A stretch of DNA of 64,000 bases from Dryocosmus kuriphilus (GCA_038277395.1 CM076196.1:128833410-128897409); one strand, 5' to 3'. Counted from the first letter of the stretch, positions 21,144-33,044 are shown. Translations and numbers: made by a program. Notes: generated by a model from the letters alone, not told the origin.

Positions 21144-21690
21144 CTAAAAACGATTAGTGAGTTGGTCTAACTTGACGACATTGCAAGAAGCCTTTGCAGA
21201 TGTCACGAGAACGTCTGATCCCCCTGCTACGATCCAACCTAAAGTAATTTTTTGTAGAACGATTTGAGAACTTTGATGTCGAACTTTGATCTGACCTATA
21301 GACAGCATGGATAGAGTTGTACCTGCAGCTAATAAAATGTCAACTGGTTTAGGCACATGGAATTGAGGATCCGTGAGTTGTAGGTTGTTAGGAATGTCAA
21401 ATAAATTTTGAGGAAATGTTTCATTGAGCACGAGATCAGCTATTTTTGGTACTATTAGAAAGTTTAATTCTTGTCTAAAATTGTTGTATTTTGACTGGAA
21501 TGCAGCTTTAATGTAATTGTTAGAAATAGTGCATGAACCGTTAACTGCTCCAATGTTAATTGAACAAGTTCTTCTAGATCAATTTAGTGATTTTGCAAAT
21601 TTTTCAGTAATCAAGTTACCTGTAGATCAAGAATCCAATAATGCCCTTGCAATGAAATAATTTCCTAGGTTGTTTTGAACCTTCAAAACA
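21144..21690 (-). pseudogene. BEL aspartic protease (DUF1758-like), active site stopped
   Basis: 'ARALLDS*STGNLITEKFAK' (about 21635-21580) is the DUF1758-type active-site loop. The Gly of the D-S-G triad is replaced by a stop codon (TGA). Downstream, 'NETFPQNLFDIPNNLQLTDP', 'PVDILLAAG' and 'LQKITLGWIVAG' (21431-21200) are the flanking conserved blocks, and the linker to the reverse transcriptase continues to about 20885. It would process the Gag-Pol polyprotein; this copy cannot. Confidence 0.85.
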
Positions 21691-21839
21691 GCAGTAGTCA
21701 TTAATTGAGAATCTGACGGAACGCTTCGGAAACGTATATGTTAAGAGATCGTCATGCTGGTGAAGTTGTAGGACCTGAAACCTTCGACTCCCCCCCCCCC
21801 CCCCCCCCCCTTAAGAAGTTTCTGATTTAAGTGATTTGA

Positions 21840-23043
21840 ATGTTTTTTCAGCATGCAATAAAGTATGATGGTTTTTATCACATTTCCTACAACGTTGCCG
21901 GCTCTTACATGGCAACGAATGTGCACACAAAGAGTTTTTGCACAGCTTGTGTGTTCTCATAATGTTCCAGCGTTCTTGAATTTTGAGTTCGTTGAAAATA
22001 GGACATTTATAAAGATGATGATCTTCCTTGCATTTATTGCAGGGAAAAGTTAGCGAAATTAGAATCCGAAGTTAAAAATGAACGTGCTTCCGATTTTCTG
22101 ACCTTCATGAAAGGTCAGGCCCCCATTTTCCTCGCAATATTGCGGCCGCTCGTGGCAACCTTCTCTAATGAACGCAGTTTGAATACCGTCGATTGAATAA
22201 ATGGACAGAATTTTTCCAGATCTGGAAGCTTGTTCCAATCAAGCTTATCATGCCATGTGGCCAAAATTTCCGGTGGTAAATACCTTTCCAAGATTCGTAT
22301 GACTATTTGTTCATTCAGATCGATCTCGACTTCTTTTAGCATACTGATGTGCTGTCACGCTTTGTCGATGAGTGACGAAAGATCGTCGGGAGTTGCTCTG
22401 GAAAAAACAGGAAGATCAAGGATCGCGTCGAGATGTTCTGACACTATTATGCATTTCTGATCGTAAGCCTCGCACAACCAGTTTCACGCCTTTGCATAGT
22501 TTTCTTCGCTAGAAGGGAAAGCTATGATCTTGTTAGATGCTAATCCGGAAAGCGCGTTAGCTAATTGCGTGTGTTTGATGTAATCGCTGAGGTCGGAACG
22601 CGAATGAAACAAAGCCTCGAAGCTGTGCTGCCATGAAACCCATTTATCATATTCCCCGTTCAACGTAGGAATTTTAATTTCAGGTAATTTTGGCCGATCT
22701 TTTTTTCCGAAAAGGTAATGTTGCTATTGTTCAAGTTCGAGCTTGCGAGTGTTGTCGCGGTTTGTAATTTTGTGACCGCGGTCGCGATTTCGTAATAATC
22801 AGATTCGATTTCGAAAAATACTTCTAACTGAGGTTGCTCTGGATTCAAGCCGGTCAATTCATCGTTGTATCTCCCGTATTCTGTAAAAAGAATAGTAATC
22901 GTTTTCAAGGGTAATTGCGCGTTTACCGAATCGCATTTACAATCTTTGAGATACGCGTTCAATTTCGCGATTGCCCTTTCCAGAGAAACCCCCTTTCGTA
23001 CAATGTACGCAACGCGTTTTTGTTTATTTTCAGACAACTCCAT
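21840..23043 (-). pseudogene. BEL gag (DUF1759-like) with zinc knuckles
   Basis: The frame starts MELSENKQKRVAYIVRKG (23043) with an N-terminal 'LNAYLKDC' region. After a frame change near 22690 the capsid-like part reads 'PEIKIPTLNGEYDKWVSWQH' and 'FEALFHSR' (about 22680-22600). It continues through the open frame 22342-22115 ('LNEQIVIRILERYLPPEILA') to Cys/His knuckles 'CKEDHHLYKCP' and 'CRKCDKNHHTLLH' (about 22040-21850). This is the usual DUF1759 gag plan. Stops and shifts near 22480, 22365 and 22113 break it. Confidence 0.8.
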
Positions 23044-23719
23044 TTTAATTGTTGATTTTTTGAATTAAATTAATCTACCCGGATTGCCTCGGGCATCGTA
23101 AAGTAAACGAAGGAAATTATGGATATGTAATTTCGTAGTGAAGGATGGAGAACGCTAGAAAAAGAATCGCGGACAAAACACTCTTCAAAAAATTTGAAAC
23201 CCTGGAAACAAGACTTATGACGCTTAGTTCCACCGATTCAAATCGAGAAACCAATAAGGTCATGTCGGTTTGAAATCTGATTTTACTCACGCGAACAGAT
23301 GAAAAAGATGTGATTAAAATTGATGAAAACGCACTTCATCGAATTCACTGAATTTAATCGCGAACATAACCACAGAATTCGACTCTTGAATTATGTCAAG
23401 TCAAATGTGAGAAGGAAGTTTGGTGGCAAAGAACCATAACCTCAGAAATAAAATGGACATATAAAATACCAGAATCACCCCTAGAAAAGGAAGCGTACTT
23501 ACCTTTTATCCTTTTAAAAACTCCTGTGCAGCAGAGGCCGACTGGGCGAGGAAACCTTCGTAGGAGCGACGACAGGGCAGAAGAAATGTCTAAAAAAGAT
23601 CCTAGAAAAAGCGTGGCGTGATTCCTTCTTCGAATTCTGCTGGCCGGCGGAGTTGAGATGCGAGCGCAGTGGCTGTATTGGAATGCGGCGTCTGATGCGC
23701 GTGCAGACCTTCAATACCA
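23044..23719 (-). other. BEL 5' untranslated leader
   Basis: The stretch between the primer-binding site and the gag start has no coding frame of its own. The minus-strand frame 23514-23816 crosses the LTR boundary and is spurious. Confidence 0.6.
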
Positions 23720-23733
23720 CACAGGAGTCACCA
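23720..23733 (-). other. Primer-binding site of the BEL element
   Basis: On the minus strand TGGTGACTCCTGT begins immediately after the LTR end. It is complementary to a tRNA 3' end of the form ..CAGGAGTCACCA. I did not identify the tRNA species. Confidence 0.7.
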
Positions 23734-24387
23734 TGTTTTGAATTGAGATTATTGCCTTGCCTTCGGTGGCTCGACAATTTCTTTTTCTTTATCTGATGGT
23801 TTTGTATTTCACTCACTACACTTAAACTCTCGAGAAAACCGATTTATATGCAGCCCGGTTGACTTATGTTTATAAAAATGAAAATACGTGTTTGTTTATT
23901 GGCCAAAAGCCGTAAGGCACAAGAAAACCTAGATTAGTTTTTTGTATCACAAGATTTTACAAGATTACAAGGTTTGACAAGGAAGATCACAAGATTTTAC
24001 TACGCGGCGAACCGACGTTGGCGTCACACTCGCGGTCGCGTCGGTGTATTCGCAATAATCAGATTGATCGTTTGGACTTCAGCAATTAACGCGTTCGATA
24101 AGAGCCCGAGGGATCGATGGTGCTGATGACCCAGACAATTGCCCAAGGGTACCGAAAAAGGTGACAAAGAATTGCCTGTTAGTGTACGCGTCTGAGCTCC
24201 GCTTGGACCATGATTAACGATCGATGGCACACGACTAAGTGACCGCCAAGCGTTCGGTAATCACGCAAGTACGCACTCATTCTCTCTTTCTTTCTCTCTC
24301 GTTCCGGTGAATCTCGGTTTCTAAGTTCGCGCGTAAATGTTCATACCTAAAGCCTAGCTCACAATCAAAGTGTGTTACGACGTAACA
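23734..24387 (-). repeat. 5' LTR of the BEL element (654 bp)
   Basis: Read on the minus strand it starts TGTTACGTCGTAACA (24387-24373), a palindromic BEL-type LTR start, and ends CAAAACA at 23734, right beside the primer-binding site. No second copy is found in the window, so the termini rest on the TG..CA rule and the primer-binding site. Confidence 0.75.
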
Positions 24388-24498
24388 GTTTTGAAAACAA
24401 AATTTGTTCTATGGAGTACATCTTCCTTGTTTTATTAATTTTTCTCACTTAAACCAGTCTTTGTCGAGAAAAATCGAAAAGAAGAATGGAGAAACTAA

Positions 24499-25203
24499 AA
24501 AACATCTGCCCGAATCGCGGGCACATTCTCGTTGGGCGCTGGGCGCGCCGCGCCTCGCGCGAAGTACGAGCGCGCCTAGGGCGTGCGTCTGGTGGAACTC
24601 GCGCTTCGCGCTCGATACATTATTTACCTCGCGCTACGCGCTCCGTGTTTGTACCTCCCCCTACATTTGTACGTATGGACCTTTTAAAATTAAAGATCGA
24701 ACTATTAACCAGCGAAATTTGGTAATTTTGAATTTTTTGTTAAAGTTCTTTCGGCTTTAACGAATACATTCTCATCACGTGTCTCGCGCTTCGCACTCGA
24801 ATAAAGTTTGTCCGAAATATGACATTCATTTTGCAGTTTGAGTGAAAATAAAATTTTTTTATTTTTAGTAACATTTTTCACAATTAAAACAAAAACTATG
24901 AGTCCTACGAAAAAATGGTCTGAAGTAAATATGTAAACCTTTTGAGATGAATAATTTTTTTCCTGGACAAGTATCACGCTTCGCATAGTTTTAACGGAAA
25001 ATTGATTCATGATTTTTAATAACATTTTTCACGATTAAAACAAAAACTATATGTTTTTTAAAAAAAGTGTAAACAATTTGTAGATCTTTTTGAAATAAAC
25101 AACTCCGCTTGTTAACATTTTTTCCGCATCTCGCATAGTGCATAGCGAATGTCAGTTTTCACATAAAACTAATATCTTTCTCCTTGAGATGAAAATGTAA
25201 AAA
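24499..25203 (+). repeat. GCH repeat family, copy 6 (short, diverged)
   Basis: This copy starts with the ATCTGCCCGAATCGCGGGCA hairpin and CATTCTCG, and has GCTTCGC palindromes near 24602 and 24784 and the GCGCTACGCGC variant near 24632. Only about three body modules follow, and the short ORF and GACAAC tail are gone. It ends near GAGATGAAAATGTAAAAA (25187-25203). It begins about 110 bp from the BEL LTR. Confidence 0.7.
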
Positions 25204-25639
25204 GCATTTTCGATACTTCATCAAATCAGTCTTCATTTTGCAACCCTTTTGAACACTTCATCATTTTCAACTCTTTAAATCCTAATTGTGTACTTTTTCT
25301 TTTTTGTTACAAATTTTACGAAAATTAGTTTTTTAAAAAATCAAATTTAACATTTTTCTTTCAATCCCCGGTGGAAAATTTTTATTCTCACTGACACTTT
25401 CATAACAAACTGCAGTGATTTTAAGCCAGAAAATATCTTTTTCTGATTGAAAATGTCAAATTTGTGAATTTGTTTGTAACGATAACAATTATTAATTTTT
25501 GGCATTGTTTTGTTACTGGCTTCAGTAAATGTCAGTAATTTTGAGGGAAAAAATACTTTCTTTCTCCTTGTAAATGCCAAATTTGTTTATATTATGTTTA
25601 TAAAATATGTCTCTCGTCTTCAAATGTTTTTTATAACCA
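25204..25639. other. AT-rich DNA between GCH copy 6 and the LINE
   Basis: A minus-strand frame (25347-25580) has no recognisable product. Nothing else is seen. Confidence 0.5.
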
Positions 25640-28127
25640 TTGCACCGCTATAGAAACAATATGGGATACCTATCGATTTACGTCAGCTATTATAGTAGGG
25701 GATTATAACCTACCCACATTTACTTGGACCAATGACGAACAAGGACTCCGTATTCTGTCTAGTGGTGATGCACTTCCCTCAGCGAGAGAAGGTGCAACTG
25801 CACTTTTGGACACATATGGATTTTTCAATATGTATCAAGCGAATCAAATACCTAACATCTTCGGCAGGATTCTCGATCTGGTCCTCACATCACTGGAAAT
25901 TACATCAGTCTGTAAATCAAATGATCCACTGTTGACCTGTGACGAATATCATCCTGTACTGGAAATAACACTTCCTGTGCAATATAGTGTAATTGGAAAT
26001 GAAACAAGTTATTATCTAGACTTTAAAAATGCAAACTACGCGGCGATCTCTTCTTTCCTCGCAGCTGTGGACTGGGATCAGGCATTTGAGAATTCTTGTG
26101 TTGATGAGTGTGTTTTACTTTTATATTCAGTATTGTACGATGCAGTAGACAGGTATGTACCTTGGCGTAAAATTCGAAATAACAAATACCCAGTATATTT
26201 CTCACGAGAACTAGTTAAATTGCTTGCGGAAAAAAGAGAAGCTCATTATCGGAATAAATTTTTAGGTTTTCAATCGGAATACGATAATTTTTCAAACCTA
26301 AGAGCTAAATGTAAAACCTTAAGAAAAAATTGTCGAGCGTATCATATTCAAAATGTTGAAAATAATATTCCACACAATCCTAAAGTCTTTTGGCGACACG
26401 TGAATGAAAACAGAACCGAGACAGGACTACTTCCTAATATTATGTACCTTGGCGATAAGCAAGCAGATTCTGTACCGGGCATAGTAGATCTTTTTGCTGA
26501 AAATTTTGCTTCTGTATTTGTAAATACTGATCTCCCTGAATATACGACTAATAGAGAAACATCTTTGGATGTAGGCAGCATTGACATTTCGTTATTAGAA
26601 GTATTTGAGCGAATCAGTTCAATTGATTGTAATAAAGGACCCGGTCCCGATGGAATACCTCCTATATTCTTGAAGAATAACTGCTGCGCTATTGTTAAGC
26701 CACTATGGATTCTATATGGCAAATCTCTTTCCACAGGAGTTTTTCCAGAGAAGTGGAAGTGTAGCCATATTGTTCCTATTTACAAAGCGGGCGATAAAGC
26801 CGATATAAAAAACTACAGACCGGTCAATATTATTAATACAGTTGTAAAAGTATTTCAGAGCATAATTACAGAGAAAATATCTGCCTTGAGTGTAAATAAT
26901 TTGGTAGATGAGCAGCATGGCTTCATTTCCGGTAGGACAACATGTTCCAACTTAACGATTTATACCCAATTCATAAGACAGGCATTAGATAGAAAGTTAC
27001 AAGTTGATGCAATTTATACCGATTTTTCTAAAGCCTTTGATAAAGTTAATCATCTCAGATTAATCCAAAAGCTCAAAGCATTCGGGTTTCATGGAAAGAT
27101 ATTAGAATGGTTTAATAGCTATGTAAATGGGTGGTCACTTTCTGTAAAATGTAAAGGAACTCACTCCCGTGAATTTATCGCAACGTCTGGAGTGCCACAG
27201 GGATCACATTTAGCTCCTATCCTTTTCAACATATATGTTAACGATATACCAGGTCTATTTCAATTTATTAAGGCTCTAGAATATGCTGATGATTTGAAAC
27301 TGTATAAAATCATTAATTCACTGCAAGATGCAAAAAATGTACAAAGCGACCTCAATACCTTACGAACGTGGAGCATCGATAATGGTATGCCGTTGAATGT
27401 AGAAAAATGTAAAGTACTTAGATTCTCACGAGCATTGCATCCAATTGATTATCGTTACAAGATTGGTGAGATAGAACTTGAAATAGTCCATGAAATGCGC
27501 GACATTGGAATAATTATTGATGATAAGCTGACATTTCTGCCACATTATGACTACATAATAGGAAAAGCTCTTAAAATGCTTGGTTTCATCAAACGTCACT
27601 CCAGAGAATTTAGTCAAATCTCTACTCTACGCTTGTTATACCTCACATTGGTCAGACCTATTTTAATGTATTGCTCTCCGGTATGGTCTCCACATCACGC
27701 ATTACATATCAAACGAATAGAAAGAGTTCAACATAAATTTTTTATATGGGCCGCTAATAGACTGAACCTTCCCAATCCACGTATAAATCACGATTATTCG
27801 GAAATTGCAGCTACTTTAAATATTAGTTCGCTAGAGTCAAATCGGAAAGCGCAAGATCTCCTATTCTTACACAAAATTGTAAACGGAAGCCTAGTATGTA
27901 AGGATTTGCTTGAGAGTGTTAATTTATATGCACCTGAAAGATCGTTACGCAATACGAAATCTTTTTATATCCAAAAATTTAAGACAGATTATGGCGTTAA
28001 TTCGCCCGTAAACCGAATATGTAATACGGCGAATGACTGGCACGATAGAGGTCACAGCGTGTTCGGAACATCGTACACAGAATTTTATTCAAGCATTAGA
28101 TTACATATTTTAAATGATTATACCTAG
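25640..28127 (+). CDS. Jockey/CR1-like ORF2: endonuclease end plus reverse transcriptase
   Basis: The reading frame is open from before 25660. The first part is the end of an APE-type endonuclease ('AIIVGDYNLPTFTW', about 25692-25733). The reverse transcriptase follows, numbered from 25806: 'GPGPDGIPPIFLK' near residue 279, 'NYRPVNIINTVVKVF' near 337, 'YTDFSKAFDKVNH' (first catalytic Asp) near 404, 'SGVPQGSHLAPILFNIYVND' near 461 and 'EYADDLKLY' (catalytic Asp pair) near 491. Thumb and C-terminal parts extend to the stop. All RT catalytic residues look intact and no stop interrupts about 820 codons, so this is the youngest-looking coding sequence in the window. It still cannot be autonomous because most of the endonuclease is gone. 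The true start lies upstream of the truncation point; no real initiation codon remains. Confidence 0.88.
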
Positions 28128-28200
28128 ACTTGTATAGGATTACTCTCTGTAATTGGACTTTTGTCCGTTATTTGATTAAATAAATAAATAAAATAAATAA
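25640..28200 (+). mobile_element. Jockey/CR1-like LINE, 5'-truncated
   Basis: The element enters within the endonuclease domain and runs through a complete reverse transcriptase to a 3' UTR of about 70 bp (28128-28170). The tail is an (AAAT)n-type microsatellite (28173-28200), the usual 3' end of this LINE group. The 5' truncation is the usual result of incomplete reverse transcription. A target-site duplication was not located. Confidence 0.85.
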
Positions 28201-29799
28201 TATTTTGTTACTAGATGACACTTTCGTGATAAATTTTGGCAATTTTTGTGAAGAAACACATTTTTCCGTGCTAAAGTCTCTAAGTAGAGTAATTATTTAT
28301 AACATTTATTTATCAAAATTAAGTTACTCATCAAATCGGTTATCTACGTATTGAAATTGCAAATGCATTCATTTTACGTGATACTTAGTCAATACAGATC
28401 CATTTTTGCGGATTAAAAAATTTTTTTTCTGAAAAGAACATTTTTTCTACTTTTGTAATATAGATAGAACTTTTCAAAAACAAGAAGTCAAAATTCGGCC
28501 TCACGGGATCACTAACAAAATTTATTCAGCTTCAACTAATAAACTGAAACATCTAAACTGGATAAAAATTGTGATCTATAGACTGATTTTTCCGTACAAG
28601 TACAATTCTGAGCAACTGTGCACTGTGGCGAAGTATGGTGGACGGCGTCCGTTTAGGATTTTTACCAGCACAGTTTCTAAACCGACGTCTTTGCTTACGC
28701 CTTACACTTCGGTTCGACTTCATCTATGTCTTCGTTCGCATAAAAAAAATCTAAATATTCAAGCTACTAACCTGAGGTTTTGTATTCGCCTCACAAGGTG
28801 ACCAATGCGGAGCGTAGAAAAATAGTATGAACCTTGGAAACAATCTGTTTCCTATTAAAATTCCAAATTTTAAACAAACAATCTTTTGGGAGGAAAGGGG
28901 AAGAGGAAAGGAAAGTTGAAGGATGAGAAAATCCCTATGATGGAAACTTATCTTTTAGTCCATTTTTCTTCGAGAATTGCTGAAATTGAAGCTCTTGGCA
29001 AATATAATTGAGATAAGAATAAAATTTGCTATGTTATGGTTTTTATTTTTTTTACATCATCGGTTGAAAAACAAGAAAAATGAAGCCATTTTTTTTTGTT
29101 TTGTTTCGTAAACCATTATGCTTAAAGCTTTTCTTTTAGGTCGATTTTCTTCGAGGATGGCTCAAAGAATTGAAGCTCTTGGCATGTAGAACTCATATTA
29201 TAAATAAAATTTCTTATGTCATAATTTTCATTTTTTTATGTCAGCAGTTAAAAAATAATTATAAACTAATAGTGTTAGTACCCATTCCTACGATTTTTGT
29301 TCAACCTGCATGACAAGCGTCATATTTCAAACCTGTGAAACGGGCGCATAGTCACCACCTTTCGCCGGGTGACGTTCTAAGCAGAAAAGTGACTTTTCGG
29401 TCGCTTCACAGACATGAAGTGCGGCACTTATCGCACAGGCTTATCGCATCATGGACGGAAAATTGACAATCCCTCCTTGTGTCATTTGACGCAGTCGTGG
29501 GAATGAACTAACTTTCCGCCCTTGATATTCGTCGGATCGAGTAATGTAAACGCACTCCGATGCTTTAAAGAAGCAAGCTCGCGGGCGTCAGTGTCGCCAT
29601 TACAAACCTATGTCAGTCCCTTCCATACCTGACACCCTCTTCTAGATTCCCACGACCTTTTGACCCCGAAGCAAAATTTTTGGATTTGGACTTATATCAT
29701 TACATCTGTATATATTTTGAATTTACTCGCGTTATACTACTACTGCAAAAAATTTGCTTCTCGATATCAGCATGCTAAAATTGTAAGTCAAGTTTCCTG
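28201..29799. other. Non-coding region with one tandem duplication
   Basis: Two diverged direct copies of about 185 bp lie at roughly 28945-29125 and 29130-29275, sharing 'TTGAAGCTCTTGGCA' at 28987 and about 29172. 29280-29640 is less AT-rich and has no recognisable frame. Confidence 0.5.
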
Positions 29800-30055
29800 A
29801 AGATGTAACGGCGTCGTGCAGATATCGTAAAGATCTTGTCCCACTTGGCCAATTTTCCATGACACTTAGTTCAATTAAATTCATATCAATTTAGTATTTC
29901 ACTGCTCCAAAGAAAACTGTCTTAATAAAGATTTCCATATACAGTTCCTATTAAATTACGTTTCGCTTCAGTGTCGTTTCTCCTAATACATATAAAGATA
30001 CGACACTTTAGTGAAGAATAATATAGTTGATACACTCTGTATTCGCACAGAAAAT
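29800..30055 (+). repeat. R3 repeat unit (partial)
   Basis: This matches the R3 consensus seen at 48060-48290 and 49555-49790. It shares 'CCACTTGGCCAATTTTCC', 'AATTAAATTC', 'TACGACACTTTAGTGAAGAA' and 'TAATATAGTTGATACACTCT'. It includes a degenerate form of the inverted arms found in the other units. Confidence 0.7.
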
Positions 30056-30179
30056 AACTATACTTTAAACAGAAAAATACTAAAATATGAAATGAACAGA
30101 ACTAAAATATATTTGAAAAAAGTAATTTTTGTTTTTGCAACAGCCAACTGTATTCCGGACTCGTACCGATTTTCATATC

Positions 30180-30193
30180 TTTGAATAGCTATT
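30180..30193. repeat. Target-site duplication, left copy
   Basis: TTTGAATAGCTATT occurs here, before the 25-T run, and again at 32205-32218. This frames the retrotransposon between them. Confidence 0.85.
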
Positions 30194-32204
30194 TTTTTTT
30201 TTTTTTTTTTTTTTTTGGAAGGGAGGAGGAAATGCATTACTGCACGACGTATGGGGCTTCCATGTTAGACATCTCCACGCCCGGCGCACAAGGGATCGCA
30301 CAAGTGAGATCCCCAGTGAAGAGGGAGGGGGTTGTCTGATTAGGCCTACACACTAAAACCTCCTCCCTTTTTCTTCTTTCCATTGATCCCCCCGGAACCG
30401 CATTCGCATTACTTCAGGAGGTGCCGTTTTTTTCGCTGTCTCCAGCGTCTGCTTCTACCTTGTTGGCATCCCCTCGTGGTAACATGTTCTGCAGCACTTG
30501 CTGCGGTTTTCGGTTGCACACTCTCTGGCAATATTTCCAAGAGCGTGGCACCTGTAACACTGGGTTTCTGCGCTATGCGCCTTCACCTGGCAGTTGACCC
30601 ACCCGACCTTTAGCCGAGCAGCCTTCTCCTGTTTGTCAGCAGCGGCATCATCCAGCTCAAGAAAGGCTAGGATGCAGCCTCTGCTGCTCCTCTTAGTGAG
30701 ATTCACCCCTGGTGGGGAGCCAATCTGGTCTCCCAGGGCCGGCTTCACGGCGTCCTCCACTTCAGCAGCCTCCGTAGTCTCGAATAGGTCGTACACTACT
30801 AGCTGACCCTTGGGACAAGGTGTCGGACAATCCTGCCTTTTCCAAGGGCCTTCAAGATTGCCTCGCCAAAGTGCTGCCTCTCCTCTGACTTCGCCGTCAC
30901 TTAGATGAGGACGTCCCCCGTTCTTGTCTGCCTGATCGCCTTGACGGTGACGCCAAGGTCCTCAGGCTTGACCTTCTTCTGTATATCCTTCAGGACATCC
31001 GCATAATTCTTTCCCGGGACTAGCCGGATTAAAACGGCCTCCCGGGGGGTCCACCTCTTCCTTCTCTTCGAGGCTCCTTGTCCCTTATCGGGCGCGTTGT
31101 CCCTGCGCGGAATAACCTCCTCGACAGGCTTCTTCTCCTCCGTCCTCTTTCTCTTGTTCCTTCTTCTCACTACCTTTGACCAGGTGACCCCTTCCTGGGT
31201 CCTGGTCTTTTTCAAGGCCGGTTTCTCCTGCACAGATCCGCTGGGTGGGCTGAAGGTCATTTCTCTCTCCAGCTTGCGCGTCTCTGTCGTTTTCGCTGGC
31301 TTCCTTTGTGGCTCCGTTTGCGTATAAACAGAGGCCGTCGCCTTTTCCTTAAAGGTAGAGTTCAAGCGAGACTTTTCCTTACGCTCTTTACCTATCTTCT
31401 CCTTGCGCAACGTATTCATTGAATTCTTGTAATCCAATATGGCATTACTGAGGCTTATATACGAATACCCCGCCCCCCGTATTTCACTTTGTGTTCTCTT
31501 TACTGCTTCCACCTACTCCTTTGTCTTACACAGCTTGAAAACCTTTTTAAAGCTTTCTCGCACCACTTTGTGGCTCTCCTCAGCTTGTCCTCATACAATT
31601 GAATCAGACCCTTCGCAGAACCAACGTCCGACAATGGCACTATCTCATTATTTACTATGTCGAAGCTGTTGCTGAAGTCCAGTTCCTCTTCGGCGTGGGT
31701 TTCCTTGCTCCCTCTCCGGTTTCCGTCTTTGCAAGCCATGATAAAAAGGTTCACCAGCGCATCGTGCGTGGAGGGGCGGGCCGAAAAGGTTGAGAACGGG
31801 TATAACCTCGGATCGAAGTCCTACCCCAGTACTCTGTGATCCAACCTTCATTTAACCGGTCCCGGAATACACAGACGGAACGGATTCGCCCGGAGCACTG
31901 CAGGTTCCGATCCCTGCAGCCACCACGCACTCCCCGATGAAGGCCCGAAGATGCTGGCTCCAGATTCCCGGTGGCAGCTTACACCTCGGCAGAGCAAGCT
32001 CACAGCAGCCCCTGCCCCATGCCGGCGGAAAAACCGGACATGGTTCGGAGCACTCCCAATGGGCTGCGACCGTCACAAATCGTGTGTTTGGTCCGTGGGG
32101 CCTATTTTATTTCAGCCTCGCCCTCTGTTTCCAGCGAGCCTTCCCCTATCCGCCACCTGGGGATGGTGGTGGTGATGATGGTGATGGTGATGATGGTCCT
32201 TGGT
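30194..32204 (-). mobile_element. ORF1-only R1-like LINE derivative (about 2.0 kb)
   Basis: Read on the minus strand the element starts at 32204 with a GGT/GAT-type trinucleotide tract and a GC-rich 5' UTR. It encodes a Gag-like ORF1, then goes directly into a ~230-bp 3' UTR and a poly-A tail (the 25-T run at 30192-30216). A 14-bp duplication on both sides shows it was inserted as this unit. The endonuclease/reverse transcriptase ORF2 is wholly absent, so it must have used another element's machinery. This is the layout of 'half' LINEs such as mammalian HAL1. Confidence 0.8.
30455..31754 (-). pseudogene. R1-like ORF1 (Gag) with zinc knuckles, frameshifted
   Basis: Three frame segments join: 31754-31500 (N-terminal, Lys/Arg/Ser-rich), 31512-30901 (basic, 'TPREAVLIRLVPGKNYADVL', 'QKKVKPEDLGVTVKAIRQTR') and about 30900-30455 ('EEAEVEDAV'-like acidic part, 'VNLTKRSSRGCILAFLEL', then the knuckles). 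The basic middle and the repeated 'V..IR.T..GDVLI' block are typical of R1-clade Gag proteins that bind the element RNA. The knuckles read CYRCHALGNIAREC and CCRTCYHEGM; in both, the metal-binding His position is replaced (Asn, Met). A stop at 30901 and frame changes at about 31510 and 30850 make it a pseudogene. Confidence 0.75.
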
Positions 32205-32218
32205 TTTGAATAGCTATT
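32205..32218. repeat. Target-site duplication, right copy
   Basis: TTTGAATAGCTATT is identical to 30180-30193. Confidence 0.85.
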
Positions 32219-33044
32219 GGACTTAATGAGTTTCAAATGTCATAAAAAATTGAAATGTCACGTGGTATTTTTGATTATTAAGAAATACAGACGAATGGTA
32301 TAAATTCAAGTCCAAGTTTTAAAAAAATGTAAAAATTAAGAATTAATTAAGACGCGTGCTTAACATCCTGCACTTTATATCTGTCCGTCCCTAATTACTT
32401 AAAAAAAAATTGAAAAAATGCCTATCCGTCTAAAAAACTACATCTTCTTTCGAGATAAAGGCTATAAACACTTGAAACATGATATATTTTTCTAAATTTA
32501 CATCTTAACCCCTTCATACACACTTTCTTCGAATCTTCTCCCAATTGATGTGACTTCGTAAAATATTTCACCTGAGGAGGCCCCTCTTCGAGGAGCGAAA
32601 GCTCGTGCTTTATGTAATATAAGTACATTAAAATTGATCAACATTTTCGACAAATTTTCCATCTTGACTTATTTATGTTCCTGATCGACACTATCAACAC
32701 CCTATTAAGAAACAGGTTCTGCTATTAATTCCACTTATGTTTATCAATTAGGCATTTTTAGTCTTTATAATTTCAACGTAAACTGTGAAATAAATTATAA
32801 ATTTCAAACTTCTCTCAAAATTATTTCTATTTAATTAGCGCTATATTCATAATTACGATATCTTGATTTCAGCTATTTAATATCTTTGCTTAAACGGTCT
32901 AAAAACGTGATTCATTAATAATAATAGTCCAAGTACATTAAAATGCAAATGCCTACTTTAAAGATTTCGCCAATTTTGTTAGTTTGTTTTCAACTATATT
33001 TGTGGCCAGATCAAGGATAAATATTGTTGGTTCAGTTATAAACT
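32219..33044. other. AT-rich DNA, nothing recognised
   Basis: No frame or repeat stands out. A minus-strand frame at 32422-32628 has no known product. Confidence 0.5.

Larger units (their letters stand above)
18240..24387 (-). mobile_element. BEL/Pao LTR retrotransposon, 3'-truncated
   Basis: Reading right to left: 5' LTR (23734-24387), primer-binding site (about 23720-23733), gag, aspartic protease, reverse transcriptase, A17-type Pao domain with RNase H, and integrase. The order and the DUF1758-like protease are those of the BEL/Pao superfamily. The left end stops within the integrase C-terminus at about 18240, where hAT sequence begins, and no 3' LTR follows. Several stops, frameshifts and two deletions of catalytic residues show it is long dead. 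A 21-base C run (21790-21810) lies between gag and protease. Confidence 0.9.

Noticed and set aside
23514..23816. Minus-strand 100-aa frame near the BEL 5' end
   Set aside because: It crosses the LTR/primer-site boundary and has no Gag or Pol similarity.
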